This document shows, in pieces, positions 37,404-46,061 of a stretch of DNA of 64,000 nucleotides (position 1 is its first letter; each line of letters starts with the position of its first letter). Origin of the DNA: Paracoccus seriniphilus. GTDB taxonomy: Bacteria > Pseudomonadota > Alphaproteobacteria > Rhodobacterales > Rhodobacteraceae. Both the position numbers and the translations under genes were made by a program. Location of the stretch: contig NZ_CP067129.1 of the NCBI RefSeq assembly GCF_028553745.1, positions 201,001-265,000 of the forward strand. Reading direction: 5' to 3'. The notes beneath the pieces are model-generated. The model was not told the DNA's origin. It worked only from the letters and a program-made list of their open reading frames with translations, and ran no database searches.

Positions 37404-38663
37404 TCAACGACGGAACTCAGGGGTGCGCGGGCCGGTCAGCAGCTGGGCCGGATTGCGTTTCAACAAGTTGATCAACGCATCCGTATCGGCAACCAGACCG
37501 CGCAGTTCAACAGACAGGCGCGAAAATTGTGGCAGGGCTTCGGCGGTGAATCTTTGCACGGGGCTGCGGGCGCTGTCCAGAACGCCACGAAGCGAGCTGA
37601 AGGCATCTGCGGCCGATGTGGCGGCGCTGCGCAGCTGCTCCATGATCTCGGGCAGGTTGTCCGAGACGCTGCCAAGGGCGGTGTTCACCTTTCCGAGGGT
37701 GTTGCGCAGATCAGAGATGACCGGTCCCAGGTCGGTGCCGAACATCTCGGTCGCGGCCTTGAAGGCATCATTTCCCGATGTCAGCGCCAGGTCCAGCTTG
37801 GTCAGGCTGTCCTCGGCCCGCGTGGACAGCCGCGCGAAATCGCCGCGCAGTTCACCGGCCGTTTCGTTCAGCGTCTGCGTCAGATCCTTCAGATCTCCAG
37901 CTACATAGCCGCGGACTTCATCCAGTGTGCCGGTTGCGGCGGACAGCGTGCCATCGGCCTGTTTGGCGGCATCCGAGAAATTCTGCAGCGCGGTTTCGGC
38001 GGTCGCGCTGAGCGTGTCCAGCTTGCCGCCGAAGGCCGCGATCCCGTCTGCGGCCTGACCGATGGCGCCGGTGGCCGATGACACATCGGAAATCGCCTGA
38101 TCCAGATTGGCGCTGGAATGTTCGACATTGTCCAGAATATTTGAGACGCGCTGCACATTCTCATCGCTGAGCAACAGCGTCAGCCGGTCCGCAACGGTGC
38201 CCAGCTTGTCGATGATCTCGGGGCCTTCCTGCGTCAGTTTCTGCAGGGCCGATTTGCTGGAAGGGATCACCGGCACATCTTCATCGGTTGAATCCCTGAG
38301 AAGCGGAGAGCTTTGCGTCCCGGCAGTGATCGAGATATTGGATACGCCGGTCACGCCCTGAGATTCCACCGAAGCGCGCGAGGTCACGCGCACCGGCGTA
38401 TCCTCGTCCACCTCAAGGCGCACCCGCACGGGGGCATTCTGCTGGGGGGCCAGGTCGATATCGACGACCGATCCGACCTTCAGCCCCGCAAAGCGCACAT
38501 CGGAAGAGACGCCCAGGCCCGAAACCTCGTTGAAATACACGTCGTAATAGGCGAATTGCTGATCCAGTTCGAGCTTGGCGAACCACAGCAGGAAACCGAT
38601 GATCCCCAGAAACCCGGCTATCGCAAATGCGCCGATCAGGACGTAATTCGCCTTGGTTTCCAT
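37404..38663 (-). CDS. mlaD: MlaD-like MCE-domain lipid transport protein, long form
   Basis: A 419-residue protein with one N-terminal membrane helix (about residues 7-29) and a single MCE domain (YYDVYFNEVSGLGVSSDVRFAGLKVG and VSNISITAG). Unlike the short E. coli MlaD, a long helical tail of about 270 residues rich in Ala, Asp and Leu follows, which would form an extended coiled bundle like the needle of PqiB/LetB. MCE proteins form hexamers that carry phospholipids across the periplasm. It is 4 nt from the ATPase gene. Confidence 0.9.
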   Translation of the reverse strand: METKANYVLIGAFAIAGFLGIIGFLLWFAKLELDQQFAYYDVYFNEVSGLGVSSDVRFAGLKVGSVVDIDLAPQQNAPVRVRLEVDEDTPVRVTSRASVESQGVTGVSNISITAGTQSSPLLRDSTDEDVPVIPSSKSALQKLTQEGPEIIDKLGTVADRLTLLLSDENVQRVSNILDNVEHSSANLDQAISDVSSATGAIGQAADGIAAFGGKLDTLSATAETALQNFSDAAKQADGTLSAATGTLDEVRGYVAGDLKDLTQTLNETAGELRGDFARLSTRAEDSLTKLDLALTSGNDAFKAATEMFGTDLGPVISDLRNTLGKVNTALGSVSDNLPEIMEQLRSAATSAADAFSSLRGVLDSARSPVQRFTAEALPQFSRLSVELRGLVADTDALINLLKRNPAQLLTGPRTPEFRR

Positions 38664-38667
38664 CCTG

Positions 38668-39447
38668 TTATCCTTCGATCTGGTCGGCCGGCTGCGCGGC
38701 GCGTGCGCGCGGACCGTGGAAATATTCGCGGACCCAAGGATGATCCACCTTCAGCATCTCTGCCATCGTTCCCGTGGTCAGCACCCTCTTTTCCGCAAGC
38801 ACCGCGATCCGGTCGCAACAGGCATGCAGGGTATCAAGATCATGGGTGACCAGAAAGACCGACAGGTTCAGTGCGTCGCGCAGCCCGACGATCAGCCTGT
38901 CAAAGGCATCCGCGCCGATCGGGTCAAGCCCGGCGGTTGGCTCGTCGAGAAAGACGATTTCGGGGTCAAGCGCCAATGCGCGGGCCAGACCGGCACGTTT
39001 GCGCATGCCGCCCGACAGATCCGACGGGTAATCGGCATTGGCCTTGTAGGGCAGCCCGGCCATGGACACCTTCAACTGCGCAAGGCTGACGCGCTGTTCG
39101 TCCGACAGACCGGGGACGGCGCGCAGTGGCACCTCGACATTTTCCTGCACGGTCAGCGATGAAAACAGCGCGCCATCCTGGAACATCACGCCCCAGCGCC
39201 GTTCGATCGCTTCGCGTTCCGCGCCCGACAACGCGGTCACATCGCGACCAAAGACCGAGATTTCCCCCGAAGCCGGTTTGATCAATCCGACGATGCTGCG
39301 CAGCAGGACCGATTTTCCCGTGCCAGAGCCTCCGACGACGCCAAGAATCTCTCCGCGGCGAAGCTCCAGATCCAGATCCTTGTGGACGACATGATCACCG
39401 AACTGGGTGCGCAGGCCACGGACCTTGATGACGTTCTCGACGCTCAT
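38668..39447 (-). CDS. mlaF: MlaF-like ABC transporter ATP-binding protein
   Basis: A 259-residue ABC ATPase. Walker A is GGSGTGKS near residue 40, the signature LSGGMRKRAGLARAL is near 144, Walker B is IVFLDEPTAGLDPIG, and the H-loop is LVTHDLDTL. The LSGGMRKR variant is typical of MlaF/Ttg2A. ATG 39447 overlaps the permease stop by 4 bp (ATGA), so the two are translationally coupled. With MlaE and MlaD it powers phospholipid transport between the membranes. Confidence 0.93.
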   Translation of the reverse strand: MSVENVIKVRGLRTQFGDHVVHKDLDLELRRGEILGVVGGSGTGKSVLLRSIVGLIKPASGEISVFGRDVTALSGAEREAIERRWGVMFQDGALFSSLTVQENVEVPLRAVPGLSDEQRVSLAQLKVSMAGLPYKANADYPSDLSGGMRKRAGLARALALDPEIVFLDEPTAGLDPIGADAFDRLIVGLRDALNLSVFLVTHDLDTLHACCDRIAVLAEKRVLTTGTMAEMLKVDHPWVREYFHGPRARAAQPADQIEG

Positions 39448-40583
39448 ATGCCGATCACCGAGAAGAGGACGGAAAAGGCAGCATCCGCGATGATGATGGC
39501 AAAGATTGCAGCCACGACCGAGGCTGATGTCTGGCTGCCAAGGGATTCGGCGTCCTTGCCGACCATCATGCCCGCGTGACAGCCGATCACGCCGATGATC
39601 AGCGCAAAGACCGGGGCCTTGACCAGACCGACGATGACATGATCCACGCTGATGTCGGACAGCCGCGTCAGGAACATAGAGGGCGATACCTTCAGTTCGA
39701 TCCATGACATGATCGCGCCGCCCAGCAATCCCGACAGATCCGCAACCAGCCCAAGGATTGGCAGCATCAGCACCAGTGCCAGAACCCGTGGCAGGATCAG
39801 CACCATGTCGGGGTCCATCCCCAGCGTGCGCATGGCGTCGATTTCCTCGCGCATCTTCATCGAACCAATCGAGGCCGTCAGCGCCGATGTGGTTCGCCCT
39901 GCCACGACGATGGCAGTCAGCAGGATGCCCAGTTCGCGCAGAACCGAGATGGCGATCAGATCGACGACAAAGACTTCGGCCCCGAACTGGCGCAACTGCG
40001 CAGCGCCCTGAAATGCCAGAACCACGCCGATCAGGAATGACATGACGGCAACGATGGGAACCGCGCGCAGCCCCGTTTCCTGGCAATGATGGACCAGAGA
40101 GGTCAGGCGGAATTGTGACGGATGGCGGATGCCACGCAGGAATGCGGCAAGAAACCGGCCCAGATATTCGGTCAATTGCCGAAAGATCGACAGCCCCGCG
40201 ACGACCTGTATTCCGGTCTGCTGCAGGATCTGGCGCCACCAGATCAGTGGTATGGGCAGGGCATCGGGCGTGGGGATCGCATCGGATACCGTTTCCAGCA
40301 GCTGCGCCTGCGATTGTGACAGGCCGACAAGTCTGGCCCCGGCATTTCGCTGAACGGCGAGGTAATGGGCGCCGGCCGTATCAAGCTGTTCCACGGCCGA
40401 CAGGTCGATCCGAGTTGCAGTCTGTTGCGGGGTTTGGGGAAGGGTCCAGACCACAAGTGCACCGCTGAACGACAGATCTCCGTCGCGATCTGTGATCATC
40501 AGGCGGGCCTGACTGGGGTCGGGCAGTTTCACGGCGAACAGTCCTTCATTGCGCAACCTCAGATTGCCGCTCTGCATGTGCAT
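39444..40583 (-). CDS. mlaE: STAS-MlaE fusion permease
   Basis: A 379-residue inner-membrane protein. The first about 105 residues form a STAS domain (TRIDLSAVEQLDTAGAHYLA), as in the separate MlaB of E. coli, and the rest is the MlaE permease with five or so membrane segments, the VMSFLIGVVLAFQGAAQLRQFGAEVFVVDL stretch and GSMKMREEIDAMRTLGMDP. So MlaB and MlaE functions are joined in one chain. It is the first gene of the operon mlaE-mlaF-mlaD-lipoprotein; the leftward promoter must be in the 135 bp before 40719 or further upstream. Confidence 0.92.
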   Translation of the reverse strand: MHMQSGNLRLRNEGLFAVKLPDPSQARLMITDRDGDLSFSGALVVWTLPQTPQQTATRIDLSAVEQLDTAGAHYLAVQRNAGARLVGLSQSQAQLLETVSDAIPTPDALPIPLIWWRQILQQTGIQVVAGLSIFRQLTEYLGRFLAAFLRGIRHPSQFRLTSLVHHCQETGLRAVPIVAVMSFLIGVVLAFQGAAQLRQFGAEVFVVDLIAISVLRELGILLTAIVVAGRTTSALTASIGSMKMREEIDAMRTLGMDPDMVLILPRVLALVLMLPILGLVADLSGLLGGAIMSWIELKVSPSMFLTRLSDISVDHVIVGLVKAPVFALIIGVIGCHAGMMVGKDAESLGSQTSASVVAAIFAIIIADAAFSVLFSVIGI

Positions 40584-40718
40584 GTCAAACGTACAGGCCG
40601 TCGCGACCGGATTTCGACCCTTGATTGAGGCGTGACGGCCACGAGCAACTCTGGCGTCATCGCCCGCCGTCCGCGGGGGGCTGCCGGACAGACCATGCCC
40701 CGGATGTTGGGTTCGACG

Positions 40719-41363
40719 TCAGTCGGCCCGGCCGTAGTAATCCGCGCGCCGCGCCAGATCGATCAGTTCCACCACCGAGGCGACATCCAGCTTTTCAAGA
40801 ATGCGGGCCCGGTGGTGATCCACCGTCCGGGGGCTTATGTCCAGGTGACGGCCGATTTCCTTGCTGGAGATCTCGCGCGGATTGGCAAGGATGTGATCGA
40901 CGATCTCTGTTTCGCGGGGGGTCAGGCGTTCAAAGCGGGATCTCAGCTCGATCTGGACCTGTGCGTTGGAACGGCTCTCTTCGGCCAGATGCAGCGCCAT
41001 ATGGATGCGTTCGATCAGATCCGACTGCTTGAAGGGTTTTTCCAGGAAGTCCAGCGCCCCGGCCTTCATCGCCTGCACGGATTCGGGAATGCCCCCATGG
41101 CCGGTGATAAAGATCGTGGGCAGGGATTTCCCGGTTCTGTTCAGATGTTCCTGCAGTTCCAGTCCCGACATTCCGGGCATGCCGTAATCCAGTATCAGGC
41201 AGCCATTCGCTGGGTTTTCCTCGTAGGTTTCCAGAAAGTCCTGGGCATTCTGGAAGGTTTCGGTCGTGAAGCCACGCATCACCAGAGCACGCGCCAGCGA
41301 GGTTCTGACGGCAGGATCGTCGTCAACGACAAACACGGTAAGATTTTTTTCAGTTCCGGACAT
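40719..41363 (-). CDS. FixJ-type two-component response regulator
   Basis: A 214-residue regulator. The receiver domain has acidic residues Asp-14 to 16, phosphorylation site Asp-59 in LILDYGMPG, the switch region FITGHGG and Lys-109 in FLEKPF. The LuxR-type helix-turn-helix at about residues 147-192 reads LTPRETEIVDHI then ISPRTVDHHRARILEKL. This is the FixJ/TodT group. Its likely partner kinase gene is 112 bp upstream on the same strand, separated by an AT-rich region with repeats. What it controls is unknown; the regulators of methanol oxidation in Paracoccus belong to related families but there is no proof of a link. Confidence 0.9.
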   Translation of the reverse strand: MSGTEKNLTVFVVDDDPAVRTSLARALVMRGFTTETFQNAQDFLETYEENPANGCLILDYGMPGMSGLELQEHLNRTGKSLPTIFITGHGGIPESVQAMKAGALDFLEKPFKQSDLIERIHMALHLAEESRSNAQVQIELRSRFERLTPRETEIVDHILANPREISSKEIGRHLDISPRTVDHHRARILEKLDVASVVELIDLARRADYYGRAD

Positions 41364-41401
41364 GACAGACTATCCATGTTGCGGCATCAGGAAGGGCTGA
41401 T

Positions 41402-41418
41402 ACTGCATGTCGTGCAGT
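41402..41418. promoter_or_regulatory. Inverted repeat between the histidine kinase and regulator genes
   Basis: ACTGCA-(5 nt)-TGCAGT, a perfect 6-bp inverted repeat, 39 bp upstream of the regulator start. It could be an operator or a small attenuating hairpin. Confidence 0.4.
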
Positions 41419-41424
41419 TATGAA

Positions 41425-41456
41425 TATGTCATATAACGAATACATCATATAGCGAA
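41425..41456. repeat. Imperfect 16-bp tandem repeat upstream of the FixJ-type regulator
   Basis: Two adjacent 16-bp units with CATATA and CGAA in common (TATGTCATATAACGAA and TACATCATATAGCGAA, 13 of 16 identical) occupy the AT-rich spacer 62-93 bp upstream of the regulator start. Adjacent direct repeats on the same face of the helix are usual for binding of cooperative regulators. Confidence 0.6.
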
Positions 41457-41475
41457 AATGGCTGGGAATAGCTTG

Positions 41476-43818
41476 TCAAACGGCTTTGGGCGCAATCTTG
41501 CTGCCGTCCCCGCCCGCAGCGGGAACCGTGAAGCAAAAACGTGCACCCTGAGTATATGTTTCGTCCAGCCACATCTTGCCGTCATTGGCATCGATCATCG
41601 AACGGCAGATGGACAGGCCCAGCCCCATGCCGGTTTTCTTGGTGGTTTCGAATTTCGTGAACAGGTTGATCTCGGGGCTGATTCCGGGGCCGGTATCCTC
41701 GATCCGGACCTCGATCATGCCGTTGCGCGCGGTTCCGCGGATGGTGATTTCGCGGATCGGGGAATTCGCCTCGGCAATTGCCTCGATTGCATTCCTCAGC
41801 AGATTCACCAGAACCTGTGCGATCTGGATGCGGTTGGCGCGCACCATCGGCAGGTCCCCGGGCAGTTCGGACCGGATCCGGACATTGGCTTCGATGGCTT
41901 CGGCATGCACCAGAAGCCTTGACTGTTCCAGCAATTCGGCCAGATCGAATTCGGATATGTGGATTTCGTCCTTGCTGATAAAGCCGCGCAGCGCGCGAAT
42001 GATCTCACCGGCGCGCAGGGATTGCTGTTCGATCTCTTCTAGTATCTCGCGCAGTTCGGGGGCGCTGTTGCCGGCATTTCCGACGACCAGCAGACCGGTA
42101 TCGGCATTCTGGGCAATCGACGCCAATGGCTGGTTCAATTCATGGGCCAGCCCTGCCGCCATCTCGCCCATGGTATTGCCGCGCGCCAGATGGGACAGAT
42201 CGCGGTTCAGGCGGACGATCTCCTGCTCGCGCGCCTTCACCATGGTGATGTCATCCATCGTCACGACGGCATGCAGCGGGTTTCCGGCCTGATCGCGAAT
42301 GAGGATGGCATTGACCGAAAGATTGATCAGCGCACCGTCCTTGCGCAGGATTCGCATGTCATTGTTGATGGCAAAGGTATCGTCGGACAGTTCCGAAAGC
42401 GGGGTCAGCTTGCCCTTGTCCTGCGGCGCGATCAGATCGGTATAGCGCATCGACAACAGTTCTTCGCTGCTGTAGCCGGTAACCTGGCACAGCTTCGCAT
42501 TCACCCGGATGAACCGTCCCGTGCGCGAGGAAATCTGCGCCATCGCACGCGAGGACAGGTTGAAGGTCTGGCCATATTCGCGTTCGGCCTTCTTGCGCGC
42601 GACGATCTGCTGAACCAGTGATTCATTGGCCTGCGACAATTCCTTGTAGGTGCGGGGCAGCGGTTCGGACGGATCGGCTTCGCCCTGAGAGATGAGGGCT
42701 GACCTGACCGCGAAGGCGCGCACGGGCTGATAGATGTAATTTGCCAGGATCAGGCCGGCGACACCGGTGATGGCGGCGACCATGACAGCGATCCAGACGT
42801 TCTTGGCCCTGTTGCGCTTGATCTCGCCAATGAAATCGTCCTGCTGGGCATAGACGGCGATGGTCCAGGGCAGCTGTTCGCTGATGACCGGCATAACATC
42901 GGCGATATAGTCACGATGGCCGATGGTGAACTCGGAAAAGAGCTCTTCCTTCACGGGAAAACCGATGCTCTTGTCTGGTTCGGAAAAGGCCGCACGGGCA
43001 ATGGGATCGCCGAATTCATCGATGCTGACAAAGCGCAATGTGCCTTGGTTGTCACGGATCTTGATCAGCGACTGGTCCGGATGGGCGATGACGTCGCCAT
43101 TGCGGTTGATGATCAGCGCCTTTCCGCTCTTGCCGATCTTGAGACGTGCCAGGAACTCCGAAATATTGCTGATCTCGATATCTACGCCGACGACGCCCTT
43201 GATGTTCGAACTGCCTTCCAGAACCGGCGCGGCCAGCGTGATGCCGGGCTGCTGGGACGAAAAGAAGATATAGGGATCGGTCCAGATGGTCGTCAGGCTC
43301 TTCTTGGCACGGTCATACCATGGCCTGCTGCGCGGATCGAATGTGTCTGTCGGGTCCAGTTCATCGCGAACGCGGCTGAAATCCTCGTTGCGCCAGACGA
43401 ATTCGACCCTGCGCTGGCCATTGGGAAAGGTGATCAGCTTCGATCGATAGGGTCCGGGACCGTCGCTGCGCATGACATAGACGAAGCTTCCGTCCTCGCC
43501 GCCGAAATACAGCCCCGAGAATTGCGGGGTGATCTGCAACTGCTGGAACAGGAACAATTCCAGCTGGTTGGGATCATCGCTGGCGACGACCTTGTGCTGG
43601 GCCAGGCGTGCTGCAAGTTCGGCGGCCCCGCGAGCGGGGTCCAGAAAGCCCTTTGAATGTTCGGCCGTATTCGTGCCGACATCGCTGAGAAGGCTGCGCG
43701 CATGGTCAAGCAGCACGCGTTCCGAGGTGACATAGGATGAGAACACGACTGCCAGCACCGCCAGAAGCTGAAGTCCGGCAAGACCGATAGCCAGGAGGGC
43801 AGAAAGCGAAAATCTCAT
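41476..43818 (-). CDS. Cache-PAS sensor histidine kinase
   Basis: A 780-residue membrane sensor. Membrane helices at about 5-27 and 341-361 flank a periplasmic dCache domain containing the RPWYDRAKK stretch (166-173). A PAS domain (about 412-530) follows, then HisKA with the phospho-acceptor His-559 in GEMAAGLAHELNQPLASIAQ and an HATPase domain with the LVNLLRNAIEAI N-box and DTGPGIS and GMGLGLSICRS G-boxes. Start ATG 43818 gives the first membrane helix at the N-terminus; the frame is open further upstream but those residues are not convincing. The FixJ-type regulator downstream is the likely partner. Cache domains usually sense small organic acids or amines; the ligand here is unknown. Confidence 0.9.
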   Translation of the reverse strand: MRFSLSALLAIGLAGLQLLAVLAVVFSSYVTSERVLLDHARSLLSDVGTNTAEHSKGFLDPARGAAELAARLAQHKVVASDDPNQLELFLFQQLQITPQFSGLYFGGEDGSFVYVMRSDGPGPYRSKLITFPNGQRRVEFVWRNEDFSRVRDELDPTDTFDPRSRPWYDRAKKSLTTIWTDPYIFFSSQQPGITLAAPVLEGSSNIKGVVGVDIEISNISEFLARLKIGKSGKALIINRNGDVIAHPDQSLIKIRDNQGTLRFVSIDEFGDPIARAAFSEPDKSIGFPVKEELFSEFTIGHRDYIADVMPVISEQLPWTIAVYAQQDDFIGEIKRNRAKNVWIAVMVAAITGVAGLILANYIYQPVRAFAVRSALISQGEADPSEPLPRTYKELSQANESLVQQIVARKKAEREYGQTFNLSSRAMAQISSRTGRFIRVNAKLCQVTGYSSEELLSMRYTDLIAPQDKGKLTPLSELSDDTFAINNDMRILRKDGALINLSVNAILIRDQAGNPLHAVVTMDDITMVKAREQEIVRLNRDLSHLARGNTMGEMAAGLAHELNQPLASIAQNADTGLLVVGNAGNSAPELREILEEIEQQSLRAGEIIRALRGFISKDEIHISEFDLAELLEQSRLLVHAEAIEANVRIRSELPGDLPMVRANRIQIAQVLVNLLRNAIEAIAEANSPIREITIRGTARNGMIEVRIEDTGPGISPEINLFTKFETTKKTGMGLGLSICRSMIDANDGKMWLDETYTQGARFCFTVPAAGGDGSKIAPKAV

Positions 43819-43945
43819 GTCACCATTATCCGAGACAGGTCGCTGCAAGATGGCGTGAAACCTGACCACGAGGCAAGCCATTCGTGACCGGATACCTGGC
43901 TGCTCATTCAGATTTGCGACAAGCCAGCCACAGCGGGAACGGATT

Positions 43946-43964
43946 GCGAATGCGACAGATTCGC
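43946..43964. promoter_or_regulatory. Inverted repeat in the kinase / FAD-oxidoreductase divergent region
   Basis: GCGAAT-(7 nt)-ATTCGC, a perfect 6-bp inverted repeat in the 251-bp spacer between the divergent starts 43818 and 44070, which otherwise has no gene. A candidate operator. Confidence 0.35.
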
Positions 43965-44069
43965 CCCATGGTGCCGCCCGAACCGACGGGCCCGTTCCTG
44001 CGGTTCCCGAACACAATATCATTGTCGCGGTCCGTGTGCCGATGCGCCGGGCTGAAACCGGAGTCCGCC

Positions 44070-45455
44070 ATGTCCATTGTCCAATCCCTCAGCGAAATCG
44101 TCGGACCGTCCCATGTCCTGACCGGAGCTGATTGCGCCAGATGGGCCAGCGACTGGACGGGGGGCTATCAGGCCCAGCCACTTGCGGTGGTCCGTCCCGC
44201 CAGCCGTGACGAGGTTTCCGCCATTCTGCGCCTGGCCTCGCAACATCGTTTGCCGGTCGTGCCCGTGTCAGGAAATACCGGCCTTGTGGGCGGGGGGCTG
44301 GCGGATGGCGCGGTGATGCTGTCGGTGGAGCGGATGAACCGCATTCGCGACATTCGTCCCGATGCGCGGATCGCCACGGTCGAGGCCGGGGTGGTGGTCG
44401 CCGCGCTGGATGCTGCGGCAGAAGAGCATGGGCTGACCTTCCCGCTGTCCTTCGGCGCGGCCGGTTCGGCGATGATCGGCGGGGTGCTGTCCACCAATGC
44501 CGGCGGGGCGAATGTGCTGCGCTATGGCAATACACGCGATTTGTGTCTGGGGCTGGAGGTCGTGCTGGCTGATGGACGCGTGCTGGATCTGATGACGGCC
44601 CTGCACAAGAATAACTCGGGTCTGGATCTGCGCAACCTGATGATCGGCGCCGAAGGGCAACTGGGCATCATCACGGCGGCGGTGATGAAGCTGCACCCGC
44701 GACCGGTGCAGCAGGCCACGGCAATGGTGGCCATGTCGTCACTTGACAGGGCGCCCGACCTGCTCAACGCGCTGCAGGATGCCTCGGGCGGGGCGGTGGT
44801 CGCCTTTGAGTTCATGCCGCGCAGCTTTATCGAGGGGCATCTGGCGGTGATTCCCGATGCGCGCGAACCCTTTGACGCACCCCATCCCGTCAATCTGCTG
44901 GTCGAGATGGCGGCCACCCGCGACAGCGGGCTGAGCGACGTCATGGAGCAGGTGTTGTCGGACTGGATGGAACGCGAAGAGGTCACGGACGCCGTAATTG
45001 CCCAGAACGAGGCACAGCGCCGCGAGATGTGGGCAAGGCGTGAGGCGGCGGCCGAGATCGCCTTTCACCGCAAGCCCTTCATCGACACCGATATCGCCGT
45101 GCCGCTGAATCGCGTGGCCGATTACCTGCGTGATATCGAGCCATTGCTGCGTGCCATTGATCCCGATTGCAGCGGACTGTCGGTCGCGCATCTGGGGGAT
45201 GGGAACATCCACTACACCTGTTTTCCCAGCCGTGACGATCGCCAGCTGAAATCCGCGCTGCGGGCACAGATAGACCAATTGGCGATAGAGATGGGCGGCA
45301 CCTTCTCGGCTGAGCATGGGGTGGGTCTGTCCAAGCTGGCACCCATGGCCCGCTTCAAGGATCCGGTCGCGCTGGAGATGATGCGGGCGGTCAAACAGGC
45401 ATTCGATCCCCTGGGCATCCTCAATCCCGGCAAGACATTGCCCGCGCGGAACTGA
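44070..45455 (+). CDS. FAD-binding oxidoreductase of the D-2-hydroxyglutarate/glycolate dehydrogenase type
   Basis: A 461-residue flavoprotein with an FAD_binding_4 (PCMH-type) domain (about 40-215: VVPVSGNTGLVGGGL, GAAGSAMIGGVLSTNAGGANVLRYG) and a C-terminal FAD-linked oxidase domain ending with HLGDGNIHYTCFPS, GTFSAEHGVGLSK and GILNPGKTLPA. This is the family of D-2-hydroxyglutarate, D-lactate and glycolate dehydrogenases; the substrate cannot be fixed by eye. GGAG precedes ATG 44070. The upstream open frame is not convincing. It converges on the Lrp gene. Confidence 0.88.
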   Translation: MSIVQSLSEIVGPSHVLTGADCARWASDWTGGYQAQPLAVVRPASRDEVSAILRLASQHRLPVVPVSGNTGLVGGGLADGAVMLSVERMNRIRDIRPDARIATVEAGVVVAALDAAAEEHGLTFPLSFGAAGSAMIGGVLSTNAGGANVLRYGNTRDLCLGLEVVLADGRVLDLMTALHKNNSGLDLRNLMIGAEGQLGIITAAVMKLHPRPVQQATAMVAMSSLDRAPDLLNALQDASGGAVVAFEFMPRSFIEGHLAVIPDAREPFDAPHPVNLLVEMAATRDSGLSDVMEQVLSDWMEREEVTDAVIAQNEAQRREMWARREAAAEIAFHRKPFIDTDIAVPLNRVADYLRDIEPLLRAIDPDCSGLSVAHLGDGNIHYTCFPSRDDRQLKSALRAQIDQLAIEMGGTFSAEHGVGLSKLAPMARFKDPVALEMMRAVKQAFDPLGILNPGKTLPARN

Positions 45456-45485
45456 GCCTTTGGCCCCTTCCGCAGCGCGAAGGGG

Positions 45486-45929
45486 TCAGATGCTGGACAG
45501 CAGGATGCTGGTCTCGCTGTTCAGCACCCCATCCACCATGCGCACATCGCGCAGCACGCGGTCGAACTGGGCCAGATCGTCGACGATGATTTCCGCGATC
45601 AGATCCCATTTCCCGCTGGTGGTATGCATCATTGCCAGTTCGGGCAGGCCGCGCAGTTTGCGGATGACATGGGATGTGTTGCGCCCGACCACCTCGATCA
45701 TCATGATCGCGCGGATGCGGCTGCTGTCGTAATCTTCGCGCACCCTTGCGGTGAAGCCCAGCAAGGCCCCCGAGGCCAGCAGGCGGTCCAGCCGGGTCTG
45801 CACGGTGCCCCGCGAAACTCCCATGATCTGCGCCAGTTTTGACACCGGAGCGCGCCCGTCCTTGCGCAGCAGGCTGATCAGCATCCGGTCGTGATCGTCA
45901 AAGACATGCTTGCCGGGTTCATTCGTCAT
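45486..45929 (-). CDS. Lrp/AsnC-family transcriptional regulator
   Basis: A 147-residue Lrp-type regulator: helix-turn-helix DDHDRMLISLLRKDGRAPVSKLAQIMGVSRGTVQTRLDRLL (about residues 11-51), then an alpha/beta amino-acid-binding domain (RAM) with GRNTSHVIRKLRGLPE and HTTSGKWDLIAEI. ATG 45929 is preferred over a TTG at 45941. It is divergent from ornithine cyclodeaminase with 132 bp of AT-rich DNA containing a long nested palindrome between them. The likely effector is an amino acid such as ornithine, arginine or proline, but that is inference. Confidence 0.92.
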   Translation of the reverse strand: MTNEPGKHVFDDHDRMLISLLRKDGRAPVSKLAQIMGVSRGTVQTRLDRLLASGALLGFTARVREDYDSSRIRAIMMIEVVGRNTSHVIRKLRGLPELAMMHTTSGKWDLIAEIIVDDLAQFDRVLRDVRMVDGVLNSETSILLSSI

Positions 45930-45961
45930 GTGTTCAGTCAATTTGTATGATCAACCTGTAT

Positions 45962-46017
45962 AAATTGCATAATTCTTGAAGAAATATCCAGCAAAATTGG
46001 TATTTCTTATGCAATTT
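45962..46017. promoter_or_regulatory. Nested inverted repeat in the Lrp / ornithine cyclodeaminase promoter
   Basis: Outer arms AAATTGCATAA (45962-45972) and TTATGCAATTT (46007-46017) are perfect complements over 11 bp; inner arms AAGAAATA (45979-45986) and TATTTCTT (46001-46008) over 8 bp. The symmetry, AT-richness and position between an Lrp gene and its divergent neighbour fit an Lrp-type operator that wraps DNA. Confidence 0.7.
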
Positions 46018-46061
46018 GCGGTGTTCATATTTCCATGCAACGGAAATGAATGAGGTTCGTC

